DNA of 64,000 bases, taken from contig NZ_JACHGN010000021.1 in the NCBI RefSeq assembly GCF_014202315.1, positions 68,242 to 132,241 of the forward strand. Reading direction: 5' to 3'. Source of the DNA: Thermocatellispora tengchongensis (GTDB taxonomy: Bacteria > Actinomycetota > Actinomycetes > Streptosporangiales > Streptosporangiaceae). A model generated the notes under the pieces. It saw only the letters and a list, made by a program, of their open reading frames with translations, ran no database searches and was not told the origin of the DNA. The position numbers and the translations under genes were made by a program. This document shows positions 37,954-45,836 of this stretch, in pieces (the stretch's first letter is position 1; each line of letters opens with the position of its first letter).

Positions 37954-38095
37954 GCACAGCCAGGCGGCGGAACCCCGTACGCGGCGGCCGAACTCCCGGA
38001 CTCACCATGGCCGCCCGCTTCGGCGTACGCACCCACTTCCCGCCGCCCCCGCTGCGCCCTGGCGCCCAGGGGCGAAAGGCCCAGCGCACGCCACG

Positions 38096-38168
38096 AAACC
38101 TGATACGCACAGCCGACCCGGAACCTGATGCGCTCAGCCGACCCAAACCTGTGCGCACAACCGACCCG
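38096..38168. repeat. Three tandem units of about 25 bp
   Basis: AAACCTGATACGCACAGCCG-ACCCG, then GAACCTGATGCGCTCAGCCG-ACCCA, then a 23-bp AACCTGTGCGCACAACCG-ACCCG unit. The array lies between the ends of the convergent genes at 37953 and 38231. Confidence 0.85.
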
Positions 38169-38230
38169 CCGCACCCGCGAACCCACCCCCACCTCGGCAC
38201 GCACCGAGCAAAGGTGCGGCAGTGCGGCGG

Positions 38231-39034
38231 TCAGGGCTTGCGGGCCAGGCCGCCCCAGCCGAGCATGGCGAACTCGCGCTGGAGGTGGGAGGAGATGAAG
38301 GCGTCGGTGTCGAGGAACTCGAAGTCACCGAAGAAGCGCTTGATCTCCGAGACCGTGCGCGGGAACAGGGCCGCGTTGGAGTGCTCGTAGACCTCGGTCA
38401 GCTTGCCGGTGTCGTCGCTGCGCGACTCGCCCGCGGTCATGTGGCTGATGGCCAGGTAACTGCCGGGGGCCATCATCTCGCGGAGCTTGGCCACCTGGTC
38501 GTACGGGTCGGGGATGAAGTGCAGCATCGCCATGAGCAGCACCGCCACCGGCTTGCCGGGGTCGATCAGACCTCCGGCGACCGCCTGCTCCCAGATCTCC
38601 TCGGGGCGGAGCAGGTCGCCTTCGACGATGGCCACCGTGGGCGAGTTGGCCAGCAGCGCCCGCCCGTGCACGCAGACGACCGGGTCGTTGTCCACGTAGA
38701 CCACCCGCGCGTCGGGCGCGATCGAATGGGCCACTTCGTGCACGTTGCTCTGCGTGGGCAGCCCGGCCCCGATATCGATGAACTGCCGGATGCCGGCCTC
38801 ACCCGCCAGGTGGCGTACCACGTTGCCCAGGAACTCCCGGTTGTGCCGGACACCGTCGCGGGACTCGGGGAACGCCTTGATGATCTGCTCGGCCGCCTCG
38901 CGGTCGGCGGCGAAGTTGTCCTTGCCTCCGAGCATGTAGTCGTAGATGCGGGCCACGTTGGGGACCTTGCTGTCCACCCCGGTGGGGACGCGCTCCGCTT
39001 CACGCTCGCCTTCAGTGGGGGTGTGCTCGCCCAT
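38231..39034 (-). CDS. SAM-dependent methyltransferase, DUF574 (PF04672) type
   Basis: 267 aa from ATG 39034 (GGGAGGG upstream). It opens with TGVDSKVPNVARIYDYMLGG, followed by NFAADREAA and REFLGNVVRHL, the usual start of this actinomycete family. The SAM site is RQFIDIGAGLPT with VYVDNDP and VAIVEGDLL following. The substrate is unknown; such genes are often present in many copies per genome. Confidence 0.9.
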   Translation of the reverse strand: MGEHTPTEGEREAERVPTGVDSKVPNVARIYDYMLGGKDNFAADREAAEQIIKAFPESRDGVRHNREFLGNVVRHLAGEAGIRQFIDIGAGLPTQSNVHEVAHSIAPDARVVYVDNDPVVCVHGRALLANSPTVAIVEGDLLRPEEIWEQAVAGGLIDPGKPVAVLLMAMLHFIPDPYDQVAKLREMMAPGSYLAISHMTAGESRSDDTGKLTEVYEHSNAALFPRTVSEIKRFFGDFEFLDTDAFISSHLQREFAMLGWGGLARKP

Positions 39035-39203
39035 GACCCTCCCTCGCCGACGGCCACCGCGTCCACCTCCCGGCTGGGCCCCGCCCATCCGGTCGGCTCT
39101 TCCTCCTCGCGCCGCGAGCGTACCGCAGCCGACCGACACAATCCCGGCATTTGTGACACACGACTCCACTCCCGGCCGATCCTGTCCGGTGCGGCACACC
39201 AGC

Positions 39204-39677
39204 TCAGTCCACCTCGACGTGGTCGAGGAAGTGGAGGAGGTGCGACAGGACCCGGATGCAGGCGGCGACCTCGGCTTCGGTGAGGTCACCGGCGGCCTGG
39301 CCCAGCACTGCGCGCTCGCGGTCGGCGACGGCGGTGATGGCGATCCGGCCCTGCTCGGTCAGGCGGATCAGGGAGGACCTCTTGTGCGCCGGGTTGGGGA
39401 CGGACTCGACCAACCCGCGTGCGGCCGCGTCGTTGATCATGCGCTGGACGAACTGGCGGCTCAGCGCCTGGGCGCGGCCCATCTGGGGGACGGTCATCGG
39501 CCCGTGCTCGCGGAGCATGGTGAGCACCGCGCGCACCCCCACTGAAAGCCCCTCGATCGGGGAGTCCAGCTCCACCTTGCGATAGGCACGCCGGTACAGC
39601 GGCCCCACCAGGTCGAACACCTCGGCGAGCCGGTCGGCCAACTCTGGGGCGGCCGGGCCGCCGTCTGTCTCACTCAC
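39204..39677 (-). CDS. MarR-family regulator
   Basis: 157 aa from GTG 39677. The winged helix spans about 45-110 (VLTMLREHGPMTVPQMGRAQ, SRQFVQRMINDAAARGLVES, wing NPAHKRSSLIRLT), with dimerisation helices at both ends. It diverges from the alpha/beta hydrolase at 39735 with 57 bp between starts. Two identical-type operators fill that gap, so it most likely represses itself and the hydrolase. Confidence 0.93.
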   Translation of the reverse strand: MSETDGGPAAPELADRLAEVFDLVGPLYRRAYRKVELDSPIEGLSVGVRAVLTMLREHGPMTVPQMGRAQALSRQFVQRMINDAAARGLVESVPNPAHKRSSLIRLTEQGRIAITAVADRERAVLGQAAGDLTEAEVAACIRVLSHLLHFLDHVEVD

Positions 39678-39686
39678 CCCACCATG

Positions 39687-39705
39687 ATGACACCTAGGTT
39701 GTCAT
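39687..39705. promoter_or_regulatory. MarR operator 1
   Basis: ATGACACCTAGGTTGTCAT is a near-perfect 19-bp palindrome with half-sites ATGACA and TGTCAT. It overlaps the region just upstream of the MarR GTG start. Confidence 0.8.
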
Positions 39706-39717
39706 CTTCGGCCAATA

Positions 39718-39736
39718 ATGACACCTTAGTTGTCAT
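39718..39736. promoter_or_regulatory. MarR operator 2, covering the hydrolase start codon
   Basis: ATGACACCTTAGTTGTCAT differs from operator 1 at only two positions. Centre-to-centre spacing is 31 bp, about three helical turns. Its last two bases are the first two of the hydrolase ATG (39735). Confidence 0.8.
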
Positions 39737-40511
39737 GAAGGATCTGTTCTGGCTCGACACCGGCACCGGCCGTCCGCTCGTCCTGCTGCACGGCGGCTTC
39801 ATGGACCACGGCATGTGGGACCCCCAGATCCCGGTCTTCGCCTCGCGCTACCGGGTCATCGCCCCCGACGCCCGGGGCCACGGCCGCTCCGCCAACCCCA
39901 TCGAGCCGTACCGGCTCACCGACGACCTCGCCGCGCTGCTGCGCCACCTGAACACCGGGCCCGCGATCCTGGTGGGGGTCTCCATGGGCGCGGGCATCGC
40001 GGTGGACACCGCGCTGGAGCATCCGGACCTGGTCAGCGCCCTGGTCATCAGCGGGGCCGGCACCAGCGAGCCGTACTTCGACGACCCCTGGACGACCCAG
40101 GCCCTGGCCGCATGGCGCTCGGCGATGGCCTCCGGCGATCTGGACGCCTCGGTCGAGAGGTTCATGCTCCTCGCCGCAGGCCCGCATCGCACCCTCGACG
40201 ACCTCGACCCGGACGTCTTGAGCCACCTGCGCCGGATGACCCGGACCACCATGTCCAAACACACCACCGACGAACCCGACCTGCTCGTCCCAGTGCGCGA
40301 CACCTGGGCCCGCGCCGCCGGCATCGAGGTCCCCGTACTGGCCGTCAACGGCGCCCTCGACTCCCCCGACCACATAGGCATGGCCGAACGCCTCACCCGC
40401 ACTGTGCCCAACGGCCACGCGATCTCAATCGACGGCGCCGCCCACTACCCCAACCTGGAGCGCCCGGACGCCTTCAACAAGATCGTGGAAGACTTCGCCC
40501 GCGACGTGTGA
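39735..40511 (+). CDS. Alpha/beta hydrolase under MarR control
   Basis: 258 aa from ATG 39735; the frame is open upstream to 39684, but that would run through the operators. The fold shows LVLLHGGFMDHGMW (oxyanion), a nucleophile elbow GVSMGAGIA (Ser), VLAVNGALDSPDH (Asp) and DGAAHYPNLERP (His). The catalytic triad is complete. The substrate is unknown. Control by MarR suggests response to a small aromatic or toxic compound. There is no clear Shine-Dalgarno, and a leaderless mRNA is possible. Confidence 0.9.
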   Translation: MKDLFWLDTGTGRPLVLLHGGFMDHGMWDPQIPVFASRYRVIAPDARGHGRSANPIEPYRLTDDLAALLRHLNTGPAILVGVSMGAGIAVDTALEHPDLVSALVISGAGTSEPYFDDPWTTQALAAWRSAMASGDLDASVERFMLLAAGPHRTLDDLDPDVLSHLRRMTRTTMSKHTTDEPDLLVPVRDTWARAAGIEVPVLAVNGALDSPDHIGMAERLTRTVPNGHAISIDGAAHYPNLERPDAFNKIVEDFARDV

Positions 40512-40546
40512 TCGCCCTGGCGGGAGAGAGCTGCCCGAGCCGGGAG

Positions 40547-40762
40547 CGTCCGGGCAACGGTGCGTCTTCCTTGCGCGCAAGGCGGGTGGGGTAGGTGCCG
40601 GAACCTGCGGCAACGCCATACCCTCCCGCCGCCGCCTCCTCCCGAACGGGGCACACGGGTGTGTCCGTGTTCGGGAGGGGGCGGTGGGAGGGCGTCGCGT
40701 ACGCGCAGGTTCCGTCACCCGCCCCCATCCCGCCTTGCGCAAGATCCACCATTGCCCGGACG
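40547..40762. repeat. Large foldback (inverted repeat) element
   Basis: Two arms of about 90-100 bp pair imperfectly around a 21-nt loop (40648-40668), which itself has CACAC/GTGTG. Left-arm blocks are CGTCCGGGCAACGGTG, GCGCAAGGCGGG, CGGAACCTGCG and CCTCCCGAAC; the right arm repeats them in reverse complement (CGTCCGGGCAATGGTGGATC, AAGGCGGGATGGGG, CGGAACCTGCG, CCTCCCGAAC). A related single arm lies at 10867-10928. It has no coding content and lies 36 bp after the hydrolase gene. It may be a MITE-like element or a bidirectional terminator. Confidence 0.75.
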
Positions 40763-40788
40763 TCCCGGGCACACCTGGACACACCCCT

Positions 40789-41220
40789 CGGGGTCAGGGG
40801 GTGGCAGTCGGAGGCGGGGATGTCCTGGTCCAGAGGGTGGCGGCCCGAGACGGGCATGACCTGGCCCAGCAGGTGACCGCCCCAGACGGGCACGCCCCGG
40901 TTCAGGGGGTGGCGGCCCGACGCCGGGATGACCTGGCCCAGAAGGTAGCGGCCCGAGACAGGAACGTCCTGGTCCAGGGGGTGGCGGCCGGACGCCGGGA
41001 TGACCTGGCCCAGAAGGTGGCGGCCCAAGGCGGGCATGCCCTGGCCCAGAAGGTGGCGGCCCGAGACGGGCATGCCCTGGCCCAGAAGGTGGCGGCCCGA
41101 GACGGGCATGCCCTGGCCCAGGGGATGGCGGCCCGAGACGGGCATGCCCTGGCCCAGGGGATGGCGGCCCGAGACGGGCATGCCCTGGCCCAGGGGATGG
41201 CGGCCCGAGGCGGGCATGCC
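40789..41220. repeat. Twelve-unit 36-bp tandem array
   Basis: Units start every 36 bp from 40789 to 41185, each close to CTGGCCCAGGGGATGGCGGC followed by CCGAGACGGGCATGCC. Units at 41041 and 41077 are identical, as are those at 41113 and 41149, while units to the left diverge progressively. There are no spacers between units. All six frames tend to stay open because the unit has no stop, so open frames here mean little. Confidence 0.92.
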
Positions 41221-41279
41221 CTGGGGATCCGTCCTACGCCTCCCTGTACGCCCCTGCTGTGTGTGCAGGCGGGGAGGCA

Positions 41280-42155
41280 TCAGGCGGCCTCCTGGGTGGT
41301 TTGGGGGGTGGGGCAGAGGGCGGCGGGGAGGTGAGAAATGCGGGCCGGTGTGGGGAGTGGGCGGGTGGGGGTGGGGACCTTGGCGCAGGCGGTATCGGCC
41401 GGAGGGCCGAGGGGGTGGACGGTGAGGGTGGGGGCGGGAGTGGGGTGGCCGGGTTGCCAGCGGAGGGTGAACTCCATGCCGTCTATACGCAGGGAGTCGT
41501 CGATCGTACGGGTCGGTGCTAGCGGGTGGTCGCGGAGGAAGGCCAGGTGGGCGGTCAGGAGGCGGTCGGCCACCAGGCGGGCGCCCGTGACCGTGCACAG
41601 GGTGTGGCCGCATGCCGCGGCGGCCATGACGATCTCGGGCATGCCGAACCTGCGCAGGCCGCGGCCGGCCACGGTGCCCTGGGGGCCGGGGCGCCAGCCG
41701 ATCCAGTCGTCGGTGACCGTGAAGTCGGGGCGTTCGCCGGCGCAGTCGGTGCAGTGGAAGACGACCGCGCCGGTGAGGGGATCGACCACCACGCCGTCGC
41801 ACTCCGTGGCCAGGGCGCGGGCCGCCGCTCGTGCGGTGGGGGCCACGTCCACCTGGTCGGCGGGCGCGGCCGTGGCGGTGACCACGATGTGGTGCGCGGC
41901 CCGGCGTACGCGGTCGCGTTCGGGGCCCTCCTCGCCTGCGGCGCCCAGCATGGCGTGCACCTGCCGCCACGGTGAGTCCTTCGCCCGGCGGCGGGACAGG
42001 CGGAGGCGGTCGGAGCCGAGCCACTCGGCGGCGCAACGGCGGTGCGGACGGCACATCCGCCAGGGCACGACGGAGCCCAGACCTGACGGGACCCGGTCTA
42101 TGGCGACCACGAATATCGAGGTGGTCTGGCGGGGCACGGCGAATGTGAGCTGCAT
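41280..42155 (-). CDS. Hypothetical protein with cysteine pairs
   Basis: 291 aa from ATG 42155 (AGGAGGG 4 nt upstream). N-terminal half is Arg-rich (RMCRPHRRCAAEWLGSDR). A domain with VFHCTDCAGERPDF and AAAACGHTLCTVTG could bind metal. The C-terminal part (IDDSLRIDGMEFTLRWQPG) is beta-like and ends in a Pro/Thr-rich tail. The family is not recognised. The 36-bp array begins 59 bp after its end. Confidence 0.7.
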   Translation of the reverse strand: MQLTFAVPRQTTSIFVVAIDRVPSGLGSVVPWRMCRPHRRCAAEWLGSDRLRLSRRRAKDSPWRQVHAMLGAAGEEGPERDRVRRAAHHIVVTATAAPADQVDVAPTARAAARALATECDGVVVDPLTGAVVFHCTDCAGERPDFTVTDDWIGWRPGPQGTVAGRGLRRFGMPEIVMAAAACGHTLCTVTGARLVADRLLTAHLAFLRDHPLAPTRTIDDSLRIDGMEFTLRWQPGHPTPAPTLTVHPLGPPADTACAKVPTPTRPLPTPARISHLPAALCPTPQTTQEAA

Positions 42156-42525
42156 TGAGCCCTCCTAGGCGGTGCGGCTTGCGGAAATCTCGGGAGTGTG
42201 GGTTTCCTTGCGCGGCGGCTCTCTTGTGGAGCAGCTTGCGCCGAGTCGAGGGCGCCTGGTTGGACCGAACGCGGTTCTGTGGATGGCGGGAGAGCCTGCC
42301 GCGATGCTGTGGATAAGTGCGGCGGAGTGCCTACGGCACGCGGAGGCGGCACACGTGTTTCGTACGACGGTATGCGGGCGGGGCTGCGGTGGGGACTGCG
42401 GTGGGGAGGGCGGCGTATCTGCGGGGCGTCGCGGAGAGTGGGGCAATGTAGTGGATTTGTGGGGTTAACGGGGTGGTCACGCCTTAGGCAGCGGCAAGTC
42501 ATGGAATTTCGTGACACTCCGTCGC
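42156..42525. other. Divergent intergenic region
   Basis: 370 bp between divergent genes. Short frames lack ribosome sites. TGTGGATAA (42308-42316) equals a consensus DnaA box in reverse, with a TGTGGATGG 30 bp before it. This is too little for an origin. No clear promoter is visible. Confidence 0.4.
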
Positions 42526-44082
42526 ATGCGTATCTCCACCCCGTTCCGCGTCGGCGCGGTCACCCTGGCGTTGTCGGCGTTGTTGCCCGCCGGTGTCGCC
42601 TTCGGGCAGGCTCGGCCTGCTGGTATTGAGTTGTCGTTGCTCGGCCGGTATTCGGCCGGGGCCGTCGGTGTCGGTGCGGCGGAGATCACGGCGTACGATC
42701 CGAAGACCCGGCGGGTCTTCGTGGTGAACGCGGAGCAGGGCACGGTGGACGTGCTGGACATCGGCGATCCGCGTGACCCTCGGAAGATCATCACGCTGGC
42801 GACGCCCGGGGCGAACAGTGTGGCGGTGCACGGTGGGCTGGTGGCGGTCGCGCAGCAGGCGGAGGACAAGACCGCGCCCGGCAGTGTCGCGTTCTTCGAC
42901 GCGCGCAGCGGGAAGAAGAAGGGGCAGGTCACGGTGGGGGCGCTGCCCGACATGCTGGCCTTCTCCCCCGACGGCCGGTACGTCGTGGTGGCCAACGAGG
43001 GCGAGGCCGCCTCCTACTGCGCCGGGGCCGTGAACGATCCGGAGGGGTCGGTCGCGGTGATCGACGTGCGGCGGGGCACCGTGCGTACGGCGACGTTCCG
43101 GGCCTGGAACGGCAAGGAGGACGAGCTGCGCGCGAAGGGCGTGCGGATCAGCGGGCCGGGCGCGAGCGCGAGCCGGGACCTGGAGCCGGAGTACGTCACC
43201 GTCGAGGGCGGGACCGCCTGGGTGACGCTGCAGGAGAACAACGCGCTGGCCGTCGTGGACCTGAAGCGGGCCGCGGTCGTGGGCATCGTGCCGCTGGGGC
43301 TGAAGGACCACGCGCGCGCAGGCATCGACGCCTCCGACCGCGACGGGAAGATCGACATCCGGCCCCGGCCGGTCAAGGGCGTGTACATGCCCGACTCGAT
43401 CGCCGACTTCCGCGCCCGCGGGCGTACGTACCTCGTCACCGCGAACGAGGGCGACAGCCGCGACTGGGACTGCCACTCCGACGAGGTGCGGGTGAAGGAC
43501 GTCCAACTGGCGCCGGAGAGGTTCCCGGACGCGGCCACGCTCAAGAAGGACTCCGAGCTGGGGCGGCTCACCGTCCTGGCGGACTCGCCGAAGGACGCGA
43601 ACGGCGCCTACACCGACCTGTACGCCTTCGGCGCCCGCTCGGTGTCGATCCGCACGACCTCCGGTGAGCTGGTGTGGGACTCCGGCGACGAACTGGAGCG
43701 GCTCGTCGCGCAGGAGCTTCCCGAGCAGTTCAACTCCGACAACGAGGAGAACGACTCCTTCGACTCGCGCAGCGACAACAAGGGCCCCGAGCCCGAGGGC
43801 GTGACGGTCGGGTCGGTGCGCGGGCGTACCTACGCCTTCGCGGGGCTGGAGCGGGTGGGCGGCGTCGTCGCCTACGACGTGAGCGACCCGCGTGCGCCGC
43901 GCCTGGCCGGCTACGTGAACACCCGGGACTTCGCCGGCTCGGTGGAGGACGGCACGGCGGGCGACGTCGGACCGGAGGGCGTGCTGTTCATCGACGCCCA
44001 CGACAGCCCGACGCGTACGCCGCTGCTGGTGGTCGGCAACGAGGTGAGCGGCACCACGGCCGTGTACGAGGTGCGTTCCTAG
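42526..44082 (+). CDS. Secreted choice-of-anchor I / LVIVD-repeat beta-propeller protein
   Basis: 518 aa from ATG 42526; an in-frame GTG at 42511 is possible, and neither start has a strong ribosome site. A Sec signal peptide (about 1-28, cleaved near AFGQA) precedes a beta-propeller fold with repeated strands such as FVVNAEQGTVDVLDIGDP and MLAFSPDGRYVVVANEGEA, plus a DRDGKIDI calcium-type loop. It resembles the choice-of-anchor I group, but no C-terminal anchor is seen. Function is unknown; similar domains accompany secreted phosphatases and nucleases. Its stop overlaps the treZ stop by 4 bp (convergent). Confidence 0.82.
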   Translation: MRISTPFRVGAVTLALSALLPAGVAFGQARPAGIELSLLGRYSAGAVGVGAAEITAYDPKTRRVFVVNAEQGTVDVLDIGDPRDPRKIITLATPGANSVAVHGGLVAVAQQAEDKTAPGSVAFFDARSGKKKGQVTVGALPDMLAFSPDGRYVVVANEGEAASYCAGAVNDPEGSVAVIDVRRGTVRTATFRAWNGKEDELRAKGVRISGPGASASRDLEPEYVTVEGGTAWVTLQENNALAVVDLKRAAVVGIVPLGLKDHARAGIDASDRDGKIDIRPRPVKGVYMPDSIADFRARGRTYLVTANEGDSRDWDCHSDEVRVKDVQLAPERFPDAATLKKDSELGRLTVLADSPKDANGAYTDLYAFGARSVSIRTTSGELVWDSGDELERLVAQELPEQFNSDNEENDSFDSRSDNKGPEPEGVTVGSVRGRTYAFAGLERVGGVVAYDVSDPRAPRLAGYVNTRDFAGSVEDGTAGDVGPEGVLFIDAHDSPTRTPLLVVGNEVSGTTAVYEVRS

Positions 44083-45836
44083 CCCTGGTTCACTCTGAGA
44101 ACGGCCAGCGATCTGGGCGGCAGGAGCAGGCGGTCGCCGTCCAGGATGATGTCCTCGTCGGAGCCGAGCAGGACCTTGGCCGGCGCGATGGGCACCGTCG
44201 CGCGGGCCGGGCCCAGGTTGGCCGCGACGCGCAGCGACCCCCGGTGGACGACCAGCCACCGGGCGGTCTCGTCGTAGTCGACGTGGACCCGGTCGAGGCG
44301 GGGGTCGGTCAGCTCGGGCAGGACCTTGCGCAGCGCGATCAGGTCGCGGTACCAGTTCAGCAGCGAGCGGTGCGGCTCGCGGTCGAGCTCGCTCCAGTCG
44401 AGCTTGCTGCGCAGGAAGGTGGTCTTGTCCTGCGGGTCGGGGGCCTTGTCCGCCCAGTCGGGGTAGCCGTGGTCCACGAACTCGCGCCTGCGCCGGTCGG
44501 CCTCGCCCGCGGCCAGCTCGGGGTCCTCGTGGTCGGTGAAGAACAGGAACGGGGTGCGGGTGCCCCACTCCTCGCCCATGAACAGCATCGGCGTGAAGGG
44601 GCCGGTCAGCAGCAGGCCGGCCCCCACGCGGAGGAGTTCGGGGGGCAGGCGGTCGCCCTCGGCGCGGTTGCCGATCTGGTCGTGGTTCTGCAGGGCGCAC
44701 ACGAAGCGGTAGCCGGGCACGTGCCGGGCCGGACGGCCGTGGCTGCGGCCGCGGAAGGTCGAGTACGTGCCGTCGTGCAGGTAGGCCGAGGTGAGCACCT
44801 TGGCCAGGACCTCCAGCGAGCCGAAGTCGCAGTAGTAGCCGTGCCGCTCCCCGCTGAGCGCGGAGTGCAGGGCGTGGTGCACGTCGTCGTCCCAGACCGC
44901 GTCCAGGCCGTAGCCGCCGGACTCGCGCGGGGTGACCAGGCGGGGGTCGTTGAGGTCGGACTCGGCGATCAGGGTGAGGGGGCGGCCGAGGCTGGCCGCG
45001 AGGAGGTCCACCTCCACCGCCAGCTCTTCCAGGAAGTGCACGGCCCGCTTGTCGTGCAGCGCGTGCACGGCGTCCAGGCGCAGGCCGTCGATGTGGTAGT
45101 CGCGCAGCCATTGCAGGGCGTTGCCGATGAAGTAGCGGCGCACCTCGTCGGAGCCGGGCGCGTCGAGGTTCACCGCCTGGCCCCAGAAGCTGCCCAGGCC
45201 CTCGTGGAAGTACGGGCCGAAGGGGTGCAGGAAGTTGCCGGAGGGGCCCAGGTGGTTGTAGACGACGTCCAGGATCACGCCCAGGCCCGCGGCGTGGCAG
45301 GCGTCCACGAAGACCTTCAGGCCGTCGGGCCCGCCGTAGTTCTCGGTGACGGCGTAGAGGTCCACGCCGTCGTAGCCCCAGTTGTGCCGTCCGGGGACCG
45401 GCGCGACCGGCATCACCTCGACGAAGTCCACGCCGAGCTGGACGAGGTGGTCCAGGCGGGCCGCGGCCGACTCGAAGGTGCCCTCGGGGGTGAAGGTGCC
45501 GACGTGCATCTCGTAGATGACCGAGCCGCGCAGGTCGCGCCCGTGCCAGTCGTGGTCGCTCCAGGTGAACCGGCCGTGGTCGTAGACGCGGCTGGGCCCG
45601 AACACGCCGTACGGCTGGCGCCGGGTGCGCGGGTCGGGGCGCGGCTCGCCGCCGTCCACCCGGAACGCGTAGTCGGTGCCGTGGTCCACGCCCTCGATCT
45701 CGGCGGTCCACCAGCCGCCCCGCGCCGGCCGCATGGGATGCCGGACGCCGTCGATCTCGACCTCCATGGTGGTGGCGGCCGGCGCCCACACCTCGAACAG
45801 GTTCGGTGTCCACGCGTTAGGCATCTCGGGGGGCAT
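44079..45836 (-). CDS. treZ: Malto-oligosyltrehalose trehalohydrolase
   Basis: 585 aa from ATG 45836 (GGAAAGGG upstream); ATG 45824 is an alternative. TreZ hydrolyses maltooligosyl trehalose to free trehalose. An N-terminal beta-sandwich (about 10-100) precedes the GH13 barrel with nucleophile GLRLDAVHAL (D255), acid/base LTLIAESDLND (E292) and LQNHDQIGN (D386). The GEEWGTRTPFLFFTDH block is typical of TreZ. It overlaps treY by 20 bp and is last in the operon treX-treY-treZ. Confidence 0.96.
   Translation of the reverse strand: MPPEMPNAWTPNLFEVWAPAATTMEVEIDGVRHPMRPARGGWWTAEIEGVDHGTDYAFRVDGGEPRPDPRTRRQPYGVFGPSRVYDHGRFTWSDHDWHGRDLRGSVIYEMHVGTFTPEGTFESAAARLDHLVQLGVDFVEVMPVAPVPGRHNWGYDGVDLYAVTENYGGPDGLKVFVDACHAAGLGVILDVVYNHLGPSGNFLHPFGPYFHEGLGSFWGQAVNLDAPGSDEVRRYFIGNALQWLRDYHIDGLRLDAVHALHDKRAVHFLEELAVEVDLLAASLGRPLTLIAESDLNDPRLVTPRESGGYGLDAVWDDDVHHALHSALSGERHGYYCDFGSLEVLAKVLTSAYLHDGTYSTFRGRSHGRPARHVPGYRFVCALQNHDQIGNRAEGDRLPPELLRVGAGLLLTGPFTPMLFMGEEWGTRTPFLFFTDHEDPELAAGEADRRRREFVDHGYPDWADKAPDPQDKTTFLRSKLDWSELDREPHRSLLNWYRDLIALRKVLPELTDPRLDRVHVDYDETARWLVVHRGSLRVAANLGPARATVPIAPAKVLLGSDEDIILDGDRLLLPPRSLAVLRVNQG

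Noticed and set aside
40789-41220. CRISPR array (36-bp repeats)
   Set aside because: Units follow one another directly with no variable spacers, and no cas genes are present.
40684-41334. 216-aa plus-strand frame over the 36-bp array
   Set aside because: The repeat lacks stops in every frame, so openness is uninformative. Differences between units show no third-position bias that I can see.
40474-42054. 526-aa minus-strand frame over the array and the upstream gene
   Set aside because: Its upstream half is an out-of-frame shadow of the 41280-42155 gene, which has a better start, ribosome site and composition.
42308-42316. DnaA box / replication origin
   Set aside because: Only one exact box and one near match, without dnaA, dnaN or a box cluster.
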